Assembly (NCBI GenBank): GCA_019775845.1
Contig: JADQAV010000007.1
Coordinates: 390 to 64,389 of the forward strand
Length of the DNA: 64,000 bases
Source: Myrmaecium sp. VS I D KN 1
Lineage: Eukaryota > Ascomycota > Dothideomycetes > Valsariales > Valsariaceae
Direction of reading: 5' to 3'
Numbering within the stretch: the stretch's first letter is position 1; every line of letters starts with the position of its first letter. A program made the translations under genes and the position numbers. The notes beneath the pieces are model-generated. The model had not been told where the DNA came from. It was given only the letters and a program-made list of their open reading frames with translations, and made no database searches. Of this stretch, positions 54,729 to 64,000 are shown in pieces.

Positions 54729-56522
54729 TCAAACCAAGCAAACCGAGTCCACGGCGCCGAACCCAGCCGCCACGCCCCCCTCCTCGCTCGTATCCCCCTT
54801 AGTCCGCAGCAACCAGCCCGCACACTCATTCTCGAGCAGCAGCACCGGCTGCGCACGACTTGCGCTTCCATCCGCACGGTCGTCGTCGTCGCTCGGCCTC
54901 GGCCGATGGCGCCACAACGCCGTACCATACACACCCAGCTCACAGATAACGCCGCCATCCACGACGACGTGGCCGTGGCGGAGGATCGCGTTGCGCTGGG
55001 GCGGGGGTTCGATCATCTCCATGAGGACGTAGGCGGGCCAGCGGGTCGGGTCCGGGAGGGCGTCGCGCAGGAAGGGCGGGATCTTGGTGCGGTAGACGTT
55101 GTTGCCGCCCCCCTCGCGCTGGGGCTTGAGCACGAAGCGGGCGGCGGTGGCCGGGTCGGTGGCAAGGCGGCGGCCCTCGCGGCCCGCGGCCGAGGCGGCG
55201 TCGAGCGGGTAGATGGGGGCGAAGGTGCGGCGTAGCCGGGCTTGCGCGGTTGGGTCCCGGAGGAAGCGGGCGAGGTGGGGGGATTGTGGGGTGGCGAGGA
55301 CCTGCTGGACTTTCTTGGTGCCGGCGAGGTGGGTGAGGATGGAGGGGCACTTGACGGCGGCGGAGCGCTCGAGGTGGAGGCGCGCGTCCCACTCACGCGC
55401 GGTCGGGTAGTCGGTGGGGCTGTAGCCGGCGCGGAAGTAGACGGTGGTGACCTCGTAGGGGGTGGCGGGCGAATGCGGCGGCCGGTAGAGGAGGGTCCGC
55501 TTGCCGTCGGCGGAGATGCTGGTGTGGTCAAGAACGTGGGAGAAGGCGAGGCGGAAGGTGCGGATGTGGTGATGGTTGAGGAGCTGATACTCGAGCAGGC
55601 GCTGGTCAAAGACATTGCGCTCGTTGTCCTGGACGATGAACAGGATGCAGGTGGGGTGGCCGGCGGCGGAGGGGCCGTAGGCGGAGTGGGCGGAGGCTAA
55701 ACCGGCCGAGAGGGAAGCCACGGAGGTGCTCGGAGGAAGAGCCTCTGGGGTGATGAGTTCCTTGGCGGCCGGAGGATAGGCGTCGATGTCGCGGAGGTGC
55801 TGGTGGAGAGCGGAGACGCGGGAGGAGAGCCCGCCGAAGGAGGAGGCGATGGTGTTGAACTCGACCTGCTTGATGGTCGGGGCAGCGGGCTGCTCTGGAT
55901 CGACATGGACCATGTAGTCGGAGCGGAAGAGGCCAAGAGAGAGATCCTGCGGAGTGAAGGTTAGAGGGAGTGGCAGGGTGAGATCAGTGGAACATCTCTA
56001 CGTGCCTGAACGTAGCCTTCCTTCTTGACGGCCAGGTGGATATCCCAGAGCTTTGCGACAAACTCATCGATGTCAAGGAGCCTGTGGAGACGAGGAACTA
56101 TTCATTAGCGATCATTCTCCCCCATCTTCCTGATCATCATCGTCGATGAGATGCCGAGGAAAGAATCAAAATTAATAAAAAAAAAAAAAGAAGACATACT
56201 CTTCCACAATCCCCTGCAGCCAGTCCTCGTCCTGGGCGATGGCGCAGTAGAGCTCGTTGTAGGCGGTCTGGATGGCCAGGGCCTCTTCGAAGCAGGCGCG
56301 GGGGAAGAGGCTGGGGAACAAGGTGACGGGCGCGGTCGTGGCCAGCACCCCGGCCGGGTCCTGCTCCGGCGGAACGAAGGAGGGCGCGGGCCGGACGGCG
56401 AGGCCGTGGGCGATGGACCAGTCCTTGACGCTCGCCAGCAGGTACTCCCGCTCCGACGCCGTGAGCGGCGGCGGGTAGGCGGGGTAGCGGGCCGCCGCCG
56501 GGTTCGGAGGGGAAGAGCTCAT
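54729..56522 (-). CDS. gsh2: Glutathione synthetase
   Basis: Joins glycine to gamma-glutamylcysteine using ATP, the last step of glutathione synthesis. Three exons (56522-56200, 56081-56006, 55946-54729) give 538 residues. Motifs include LFRSDYMVHVD, QVEFNTIASSFGGLS, FRAGYSPTDYP, and the ATP-grasp part with FVLKPQREGGGNNVY and MEMIEPPPQRNAI. The second intron (55947-56005) appears to use a GC donor (CAG then GCACGT); a GT donor six bases upstream would drop two residues. The first intron has an oligo-T tract near its donor. Slightly longer than yeast Gsh2. Confidence 0.95.
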
Positions 56523-57128
56523 GGCGGAGCGGAAAGATGAGGGACTTGGGGATAGAAGGTGGGGAGCGGAGGGAAGGCGGAGGAGGAGAGAAAAGAAAAG
56601 AACGGGAAAGGGAAGAAGGAAGAGGAAAGAAAGCAAGACAGGTGGGAGTGGAAAGTGTGAACGGGTGGGATGGGAGTGAAGATGTATGTGGGGTGCCCGC
56701 ATGGATGGCCGCTCTCATTTCTAATCAGGGCAGGTGGGGTTGTCGCTGTTTGGTGACTGCCTCGCTGCCTGCGGATCACGCCTTATTGCCGTATTGCCTT
56801 GTTGCCTGAATGCACGCGACTCATGCGCTTCTTGCCTGACGGCCTTGATACCTTGGACCCTTCTTCACACTCTTCTGGCATGTGACATCAACATCAACAT
56901 CCGCTCAACCTCACTCACTACTATGCCCTTCCGCCACATCGGCCGCTGTTCTCTTGCGCCTTCCTCACACCCTTGAGACTAGATTTCCAGCTTTAGTCGC
57001 TCACTCTTCTCAGGCACCACTTCACTCTCACCACCATCAACCCTCACCATGCAACATCCACTCACCCGCTCAGCATAAACGAACCCAACACGCACGCCTC
57101 TGCCGCCTCCTCCTCCTCCTCCAGCACC
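56523..57128. promoter_or_regulatory. Divergent promoter, gsh2 / rev7
   Basis: 606 bp. Purine-rich next to gsh2 and CT/CA-rich next to rev7, probably both leaders. No known site. Confidence 0.4.
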
Positions 57129-58217
57129 ATGTCCACTCCACCTCCCGCCCCCGAAACCTACGCGACCCACCTAACCGCCTTCCTCCACCTCCTCACCGCC
57201 AGCATCCACACCCTGCTCTACCACCGGGGTCTCTACCCACCCTCCACCTTCCTCACCGTGCGCGCCCACCACGCCACGATCCAGCAATCCCGCCACCCAG
57301 CCGTGATCCGCTGGATCAACGACGCCATCGACGCCATCCGCCCCCCCCTCCTCGCCGGCAACATCGCCCGCATCGCCCTCGTCATCTACGGCCCCCCCCC
57401 TCCCGGCGCCTCGCCCGCCGCCGCCAAAAGCGCAACCCCACCCACACCCAAGCCAACCACCACCACCACCCTCCTCGAACGCTGGATGTTCGACACCTCC
57501 GCCTTCCCGACCATCCCGGCAGGAGCGCAGAACCTACCCCTGGAAGTCCACAACCTCTCCTCCTCCCGTCCCACCAACGTCCCAGAACCCTCTCAAGACC
57601 AGGACGCGACCCCGGCCCCGGATGTCGAACCGCACTCCGACCCGGACGCGGATACGCACGTCCAGCACACCGCGTACCTTCTCCGGCTGTCCATGACCGC
57701 GGCCGGGCTTCCGCCGCTGACGGATCCGCGCGCGTGCAGCTGGAATATCGTCGTGGAACTGAGGGATGAGGATGAGGATGAGAGGGTGCAGCCGCCGATG
57801 GCGGTGGTGGTGGAGGAGGAAGGGGAGGAGGAAGGAGAGGAGGGGGAGGGTGAGAGGGAGGGCGAGGAAGGAGGAGATGGAGCGAAAGAGAGTGTGGCTC
57901 GCGTCCGGTTCGTGGGGAAGGAAGGGAAAGAAGAAGCGGGAACGGAGAAAGAAGGGATGCGGAGGACCGTCGACCCTCCGCTCGAGCATCCGCAACGCTG
58001 GATCCCCGTCCAGCCCCGGGAGCAGGTGGCAGGACGGAGGGAAGCGGAGAGGAAAGCGGAAGGGGCGACGGCGAAGCGGAAGAGGAACCGGACGGTCGTG
58101 CCGGTGCGGAAGGTGGAGGGGAGGGTGCTGGAGTGGGAGTGTTGGGTTGAGAGGGAGGAAGGGCCGCCGAGGGGAACGGGCAACCGGAAGGATGACAGCG
58201 TGAAAGGGGGCTCGTAG
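57129..58217 (+). CDS. rev7: HORMA-domain protein Rev7, DNA polymerase zeta subunit
   Basis: Accessory subunit of translesion polymerase zeta with Rev3. Single exon, 362 residues. The HORMA N-terminus is recognisable: ATHLTAFLHLLTASIHTLLYHRGLYPP, then SRHPAVIRWINDAIDAIRPLL-like sequence, ARIALVIYG and LERWMFDTSAFP. The C-terminal part has an extreme Glu/Gly-rich insert at about 225-250 and a Lys/Arg-rich stretch before VLEWECWVEREE, which may be the seat-belt edge strand. Longer than yeast Rev7 (245 residues) because of these inserts. Confidence 0.88.
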   Translation: MSTPPPAPETYATHLTAFLHLLTASIHTLLYHRGLYPPSTFLTVRAHHATIQQSRHPAVIRWINDAIDAIRPPLLAGNIARIALVIYGPPPPGASPAAAKSATPPTPKPTTTTTLLERWMFDTSAFPTIPAGAQNLPLEVHNLSSSRPTNVPEPSQDQDATPAPDVEPHSDPDADTHVQHTAYLLRLSMTAAGLPPLTDPRACSWNIVVELRDEDEDERVQPPMAVVVEEEGEEEGEEGEGEREGEEGGDGAKESVARVRFVGKEGKEEAGTEKEGMRRTVDPPLEHPQRWIPVQPREQVAGRREAERKAEGATAKRKRNRTVVPVRKVEGRVLEWECWVEREEGPPRGTGNRKDDSVKGGS

Positions 58218-58578
58218 CACGTCCAGAGGGCGGACGCGGAAGGTTGTCAGGGCGAAGACGGCCTGGCGAGCTGCTGGCGGCGCATCACGCACAGGGCTAC
58301 GATCATGTTTCGACGGTGTTGGCACAGCGGAGATCGACAATAGGTGAAGGAAGAAAAGCCAGATGAGCAAGAGATCTAACTAAGTCTTTTTGATATACAA
58401 TCATCCCAAGTCACATGCAATAGATTAAAATAAAAATAAACAGCCCGAATCATCCAAGACCCAGCGTGTGCGCTGCCACCATTGCCTGCTATGCACCCTA
58501 CACAATCCTCACCACGCGACGAGGAAAAGCTCATCGACACCGCACCGCAGTGATCCCATCTCCCCGGAACCCCCCGAT
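58218..58578. other. Convergent 3' flanks of rev7 and thr4
   Basis: 361 bp; AT-rich at 58375-58445. No gene seen. Confidence 0.4.
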
Positions 58579-60417
58579 TCACTTCTCCCCCTCCAACTCA
58601 GCCTCCACCTCCGCGACCACGATCCGCCGGACGCCCTCCCAGCCCTCGCTCCGCCGCGCGACCGTGACGCGGCGGGGGAGGTCCTCCAAGCCCACGAACT
58701 GCGCCGGCAGCACCCGCTCGAACCGGAACCCGTCCTCGCCCTCGAGCGCCATCTCGACCGCGCGGCTGAACTTGGCCGGGTGCGCCGTCGCGAGGGCGAC
58801 GTGGTGCGTTCCGGCGGCGGCGGGGGCGCGTGTTGCTTCGGACCGCAGCGCCGCCGCCACGCCGATCGCGCTGTGGGGGTCGAGGATGTAGCCGCCGCCG
58901 CCCTTGGCGCGGTCGCCCGTGACGCCTTGCGCGTCGCCGAGCCGCTCCGCCTCCGCGGCCGCGGGGGAGAAGGGCCAGTTGTAGACCGCCTGGATCGTCT
59001 GGAGGGTCTCGGCGTCGCTGACGCGCTCGCTCTCGAACGCCTCGGAGGCGAGGGCGAGGATGGCGGGCTCGACCGCGAACCCGCCGCGCTCCTTGAGCGC
59101 CGCGAGCCACTGCCGCACCTGCTCGCCCGCGATGCGGCGCTTCTCCTCGACGGTGCCGGCGGCGGCGCCGTGGTGCGCGTACGAGAGGAACCACAGCAGC
59201 CGCTCGAAGTTGGACGAGACGAGGATGTCCATGGCCGGGGAGAGCGTCTCCTTGACGCCGGACTCATGCGCCTGCGCGCCGTCGGCCGGGATGCCGCCCG
59301 CCGCCTCCGCCCCGTGGACGGGCTTCTTCTCGTACCGGCCGCTCTGCCAGAACCGGTGCAGGATGTCGTTCTCGTTGGTCGCGATGACGAGCTTCTCCGC
59401 CGGCAGGCCCATGCGCTTGGCGAAGTAGCCCGCCAGGATGTCACCGAAGTTGCCCGTCGGCACCACGAACCGGACGGTGCCGCCCGACATGAAGGATGGG
59501 CTGCGCACCAGTTGGAAGTACGAGGCGAAATAGTAGGTGATCTGGGCCAAGATACGGGCCCAGTTGATGCTGTTGACCGCGGCGAGCTTGTGGGTACAGT
59601 TGATCTCAGGGTCGGCAAAGAGCGCCTTCACGAAGTCCTGGAGCGCGAGTTAGTTAGGTGAGCGTGCCATTAACACTGGCGGTCATCGATTTACCTGGCA
59701 GTCGTCGAAGGTGCCGTCCACGGCCAGGTTGTGCACGTTGGCGTCCATGACGGTGGTCATCTGGGCCTCCTGGATCGGGCTGACCTTGCCCTTGGGGTGC
59801 ATGATGAAAACGGAGACGTCCTTCTTTCCGCGGAGACCGTAGATGGCGGCAGACCCAGTATCACCGCTGGTGGCGCCCACGACGGTCAAGTGCTCCCGGT
59901 CCCGGCCAGTCTTACCCGCGTTCCTCCGAACCAGGAAGTACTCGAAGAGGTTGCCGAGAAACTGCAGGGCGACATCCTTGAAGGCGAATGTCGGGCCATG
60001 GAACAGCTCGAGCAGATGAATGTTCCTCTTAGGGTCGAGGGTGACGACGGGGGTGACCTCGGGCACGCGGAAGGTTGCGTAGGACTTCTTGATGATCTCC
60101 TTGAGGTCGGCGGACGGGATCTCGGAGGGGGATATGTAGAGGGAGAAGATCTCGTAGGCAAGCTCCTGGAAGGAATGGTTCTTCCACGCGGAGGCCCAGT
60201 CGGCGGGGAGGGCAGGGATCTCTTCCGGGATGAAGAGGCCGCCGTCGGAGGCAAGGCCCTTCAGGACGACATCCTCGAAGGAGAGCTGGAGGAGCGGCGG
60301 CAGTCAGCGCAAAGGTTCTGGCAGCGGGAAAAGGTGAGCGCGAGCGGACGGATGACTAACATCGTAAGAGCCCCCGCGGGTGCTGAGGTAACGTTGCGAC
60401 GCGGTGTGGGAAGCCAT
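58579..60417 (-). CDS. thr4: Threonine synthase
   Basis: PLP enzyme converting O-phosphohomoserine to threonine. Three exons (60417-60361, 60285-59695, 59637-58579; introns 75 and 57 bp) give 568 residues. Start MASHTASQRYLSTRGGSYD is typical. The PLP lysine is in HGPTFAFKDVALQFLGN, and VGATSGDTGSAAIYG and VPTGNFGDILAGYFAKRMGLP are family motifs. The C-terminal half carries GTHHVALATAHPAKF. It is about 50 residues longer than yeast Thr4, with Ala/Gly-rich inserts. The stop region converges on rev7. Confidence 0.96.
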
Positions 60418-60860
60418 TGTGACTCTGCCGGAAACAAGGCCGGTTGTGAGGAGGTCAGGAAAGGTGAAGGGCGAGAGGGGGGGAAGGGGACAATGGGGGG
60501 AGGAGGAAGTGAATGGGTTATGGGACGAGTCGGCGGTGACGCGAAGGCCCAGGTGTGATGATTTTCTGGTGGTGCAAAGGGCCCCACGTCTCGCGATACA
60601 AAATGATGGAGGGGTGGAGTGGAGGGGAGGGCGCTGAGTCCGCGACATCGGCGGGCGACTTTTCCTGCCAGGCATGTCGGTCAGGCATTAAGGCACTAGG
60701 ATGTTCAGGCACTCAGGCATTCAGGGGCTCGCCCGAAGACCCTGTGCCAAGGCGCGAGAAAAAGAAAAAAAAATCTTCGACAAGCCGCTTAGTCAGCCCG
60801 TCCGTCTCCCCAGGGCTATAAAAGCCGGTCCCCCCTCGGCCTCCTCTTTCTCTCCTCATG
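60418..60860. promoter_or_regulatory. Divergent promoter, thr4 / U3 snoRNA
   Basis: 443 bp. It holds TGACTC at 60420-60425 directly beside the thr4 ATG, an ATT/AGGC-CAGGCATT tandem-like tract at 60670-60725, an oligo-A run at 60761-60772 and the U3 TATA box. Confidence 0.55.
60817..60824 (+). promoter_or_regulatory. TATA box of the U3 snoRNA gene
   Basis: TATAAAAG lies 44 bp before the first base of the U3 sequence, a normal distance for a strong Pol II start. Confidence 0.8.
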
Positions 60861-61085
60861 TCGACTTTACTTCATAGAATCATTTCTATAGTAAACGTCC
60901 TTCTTCTGAGCTCCTTACACGAGCCACAGAATCCTCAACCTGGCTGATGATGGTCATCCTCGGCGCCCTAGAGTGATACATGGTACGGCTGCTTCGGCGG
61001 CGGTGGTGATGATCTCGACCCCATGTTGGCTTCTCGGCTTCAGCCCGTCGACTGGGGTGGGCGTTGATGGACATCTGACAGGTTC
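60861..61085 (+). ncRNA. U3: U3 small nucleolar RNA (box C/D), intron-less
   Basis: Guides early cleavages of pre-rRNA in the SSU processome. The 5' end GTCGAC followed by TTTACTTCATAGAATCATTT and CTATAG matches the GAC and A boxes of fungal U3. Further boxes are in order: C' (TGATGA, 60945-60950), B (GAGTGATACA, 60971-60980), C (TGATGATCTCGACC, from 61007) and D (CTGA, 61075-61078). AACCTG (60937-60942) pairs perfectly with CAGGTT (61079-61084), closing the C'/D stem. Yeast U3 genes have an intron after about 14 nt; here the two parts are contiguous. About 225 nt long. The 3' end is set by the stem and is accurate to a few bases. Confidence 0.95.
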
Positions 61086-61625
61086 TTATCTTTTTTTACC
61101 TCTTTTTCATTGAGTTCACTCGCCTATTCTGCGCGAGGGCTTGAGGAAGAAGAGCGTCTGTTTGAATCTGTATTTTTCGTTGGTATTGCAGTACAGTCTC
61201 TGCCGCGCATCACGCAAGCGAAATTCTTGAACACCCAGACAATCGTTCAAATCTTGTCTACAAGTAGCTTTTGTTCTATTTACACGCATCGTCTAGTCAA
61301 CCAAGGTCATCCCCTCTATATATAAATGTCTCTGCAAATGAAGGATATAAAGATAAACATCTCCCGATCATCGTTAACAAGACCGTCCCATATATACCAA
61401 TGCTCTATGCAAAACTGGACAAATGTCCAACCAATCATGAATGCTAAAACGTGCGATGCCACTTTTTTCTTCTCCGGCTCCAGGTGTTGAGAATGTCCCC
61501 CCCCCCCCTCCTCTGCTGAAATGCTGCGGAAGCGCGGCAAATAACCTACTCCATTTCCCAATGCTTTCTCTCTGTGCTATGATTGAAAAATAGGTATCAT
61601 ATCGCTGCTTTTTCCCTCTCCATAT
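61086..61625. other. 3' flanks of U3 and hom3
   Basis: 540 bp. A T run follows U3 at 61090-61097. The rest is AT-rich, with a C run at 61498-61508. No gene seen. Confidence 0.5.
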
Positions 61626-63409
61626 CTACTCCAAGAACGTGAAGAGATTTGTGTGCACCACGTTGAGTGCGCGGTCCGCCTCGCGCTCTTCGATAACGCA
61701 GGAGATGTTGATCTCGCTGGCACCTGTACGGTCACACGTTAGCTCGCAAAGATCTCTCAGAGGGAGAGTAGGTAAGTAAGAAATCCGCGCTTACCTTGCG
61801 AAATCATCTCGATATTGATGTTGTTCTCGCCGAGCACGCTGAAGAAGCGGCCACTGATGCCCACCATGTTCTTCAGCTGCTTGCCGACCAGACTCACAAT
61901 CGCCATGTCCGGCACCAGGTCGATGCTGCCGAACTCGCTCAACTCGGTGATCGCGCCCTGCAGGTCGGCGTCGGCGATCCGGTATTCGTCGTCTCCGCCG
62001 CCGCTCAGCATGGCGGATTCGGAGTGCAGCGCCATGGAGACATGCACTTCCGACGAGGAGATGAGGTCGACCGACAGGTGCCACTTGTCGAGCGTGTCGA
62101 AGATGCGCATGAGGAAGCCGTGGGCGCGAGTACGCTTGTTGCTGTGCACATTGAGAACGACGATATTGTGCTTGATGGTGACGGCGGTGGGGCGCTTGGG
62201 GCGCTGGCCTTGAGAGACGATGGTGGAAGAGGAGCGGGTGCGGAAGAGGCTGCGGTCGTGGATAGGGTGCTTCGGGTCGATCTCCTCGAGGTTGTCTGGG
62301 AAGACGACGGTGCCGTTGTTTCGGGGGTTCATGACGTTCTTGATACGAATGGGAATGCGCGCGCGGATGACTTGCTCCATGGTGAAAGGGTGAATGACCT
62401 CGGAGCCGTAGAAGGTGAGTTCTGCGGCCTCCGAAGGGGTGACGGAATCAAGAAGACGGGCCGTCGGGACCTTGCGCGGATCAGCCGTGAAGATGCCGTC
62501 AACCTCCTTCCAGATCTGGAGCTCAGAAGCCCTGATGCCGACTGCGACGAGTGCAGCACAGAGATCCGTATAGCCACGGCCGATGGCGTTCAGCAGTCCT
62601 CCAGGGACATTGCCGAAGAAGCCCGTGATGACAGGCACCTTGTCCCCACATGCCTCGACCTCCTTGCCCAGCGCGAAGGCCAGGTTATGATAGAAGCCCT
62701 CGTCGAGCGGCTTCGGCGGTCCACCATTGCCCTGGATGATATCCGCCAGGTCGACATACTGCGAGGGAACTCCCTGGTCCTCCAGAAGCGCCGTCATAAA
62801 GCGGCAGGACAGCTTCTCGCCCTTGCTGACGATCTTGTCCTCAGCCTTGATGCTGACCTCCTCCAGATGCTGCGCCGACTCCAAGATCTTGGTCAAGCTA
62901 TCGCATTCCTCGTTGACGCCGGCCTCGTAGCGTTGTTGGATCTCCGGTGACTGGATGTACGAATTGCCAGCCTGGATGTGATCCAGACGGATGGCTTCCA
63001 CAATGGCATCGTAGTGGCGCGAGCCACGCTTCTCAGCCTCACGGGCAGCGCGGAGGAGTCTGCGTTCGGCGAAGAAAGCCTAGATCAGCACTTTGTCCGC
63101 AAACAAGGCTCCATATCCGGGGTACCATATTTGTGACTCACCGATTGGTGGTGCCCTCAATCTTGGTGTTGTTGCTCCTGGCAGAGCAGACAATGGCGAC
63201 GCGATTGGCCTTCAGACCGGCTCTATGAGGATGAGTCAGTGATCTACCCTCTGCTTGCGGCGGTTGCAATTGGGGCATGCTTACTGCACCACCTCCGCGA
63301 TGTTCTGCGGGAACTTGCCCACGCTCGTGCCACCAAACTTGAGTACCACCCATCCCCCGGGCAGGTTCTTCTCCTCCTGGTGATGCGCTATCGAGCCGTG
63401 GCCGTTCAT
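61626..63409 (-). CDS. hom3: Aspartate kinase
   Basis: First step of the aspartate-to-threonine/methionine pathway, normally feedback-inhibited by threonine. Four exons (63409-63285, 63222-63142, 63059-61795, 61723-61626; introns 62, 82 and 71 bp) give 522 residues. Kinase motif VVLKFGGTSVGKF begins near residue 21; other motifs are VCSARSNNTK, GFFGNVPGG, GRGYTDLCAALVA and WKEVDGIFTADPRKV. Two ACT domains occupy about 380-520 (VLNVHSNKRTRAHGF, and IVSLVGKQLKNMVGISGRFFSVL across to EINISCVIEEREADRAL). Length is normal. The last intron sits just before the final ACT strand. Confidence 0.97.
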
Positions 63410-64000
63410 GTTGGATGTGATGTGTAGGTGAGAGTAGAAGGGATGCGGGAGGGGGGCAATTGCGGGCTAAAAAGCGGCGAAAGGATAAGCGGATGGTGTG
63501 AGTGGTAAAATCGACTGAGCGTTTGCGGGCGGTTCTTCTGCGGTGGGATGTTGCGACGGAGATCGGAGGGGAGGGGACTGGGAGTGGACTGGAGCGCATA
63601 AATGACTCGATCTGCCGGCAAAAGATGACACAGCCGACACGGATGTCCGCGCCCCCCCCCCCCCGTCGCCCGCCCGACCGCCTGCGGTTTCGGCAACGCG
63701 CCACAGCCGGAGTCGGATCCAGCCAAGGCTATACGCAAAAATATGTATATGGGGCAGGCCAACCTTTCGTCGACTCCAGGATCAGTCCAAACAATGCTTG
63801 ATTCCTAGATTGCAATAGGCATCTACGACAGCTAAAAGGATTCGAACAACTTCACTTCGGATGGGCAACGCCCTCTTGATTCACACACTGCACCTTTCAT
63901 CTCCTAACAGGCACAGTAGGCTATAAGTTTACAGACGCCGTTGTCACGAACTCCCCGTGCCCCTGTTCCAATGACGCTCCTTCGATTGTCATCCGCTATC
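63410..64000. promoter_or_regulatory. hom3 promoter and unassigned flank
   Basis: 591 bp. TGACTC at 63603-63608 lies about 195 bp upstream of the hom3 start, and a C run at 63652-63664. Beyond 63800 I see no gene. Confidence 0.45.

Noticed and set aside
58509-59618. 369-codon frame overlapping thr4 in another phase
   Set aside because: Almost entirely Arg, Ser and Pro; a shadow of thr4.
61796-62950. 384-codon frame antisense to hom3
   Set aside because: Lies wholly opposite a conserved exon; same codon-bias explanation.
63830-63850. tRNA B-box-like GTTCGAATCC on the minus strand
   Set aside because: The T-stem does not pair and there is no A box or acceptor stem upstream.

Overview
The window is nuclear DNA of a filamentous ascomycete (Pezizomycotina). 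The evidence is dense protein genes with many short 49-128 bp GT-AG introns, a repeat that looks mutated by repeat-induced point mutation (RIP), a sconB/scon-2-type sulfur regulator, a 538-residue isocitrate lyase and an intron-less fungal U3 snoRNA. A eurotiomycete (Aspergillus/Penicillium-like) is my best guess, but this is inference. I rebuilt exon structures by hand from splice signals, frame continuity and remembered family motifs; no search was run.

Layout. 1-2.46 kb: fossil Ty3/gypsy element, strongly TA-enriched, ending a few bases from the first gene. 2.5-14.4 kb: Tim17-family protein, an unrecognised mitochondrial protein, PTPA (RRD1 type), octanoyltransferase LIP2, isocitrate lyase, a PQ-loop protein and sideroflexin. 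14.7-24.6 kb: Mnn11-like mannosyltransferase, a gap holding a small inverted-repeat element, Dcr2-like phosphatase, the mitochondrial glycine carrier Hem25, thiamine pyrophosphokinase, Coq7 and Pdx3. 24.9-37 kb: histidinol-phosphate aminotransferase, a mitochondrial J-protein, Coq4, Dim1, Mn-SOD, a flavin monooxygenase fused to a DUF6314-like domain, and an alpha/beta hydrolase. 37.6-45.6 kb: HIS4, HOM2 and the F-box/WD40 regulator sconB. 45.6-51.3 kb: two long gene-poor stretches of simple repeats around a beta-carbonic anhydrase. 51.3-64 kb: Yar1-like ankyrin protein, PAP2 lipid phosphatase, glutathione synthetase, REV7, threonine synthase, the U3 snoRNA gene and aspartate kinase HOM3.

How the genes fit together. 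HOM3, HOM2 and THR4 are three of the five steps from aspartate to threonine, and HIS4 and HIS5 supply six of the ten histidine steps' activities between them or fewer (HIS4 is trifunctional, HIS5 adds one). All lie within about 39 kb and all have TGACTC-type sequences, the Gcn4/CpcA recognition core, in their 5' flanks. Mitochondrial functions are also dense: lipoylation, glycine import for haem, serine transport, two ubiquinone-synthesis proteins, Mn-SOD, a J-protein and a predicted mitochondrial carbonic anhydrase. Sulfur metabolism is represented by sconB and glutathione synthetase.

I saw no CRISPR array, toxin system, prophage or secondary-metabolite cluster. Most of the window is conserved core genome. 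The least explained items are the FMO-DUF6314 fusion, the unrecognised mitochondrial protein, the small inverted-repeat element at 16.3-16.6 kb, a recurring intergenic 9-mer, and the long pyrimidine-rich gap before the carbonic anhydrase.
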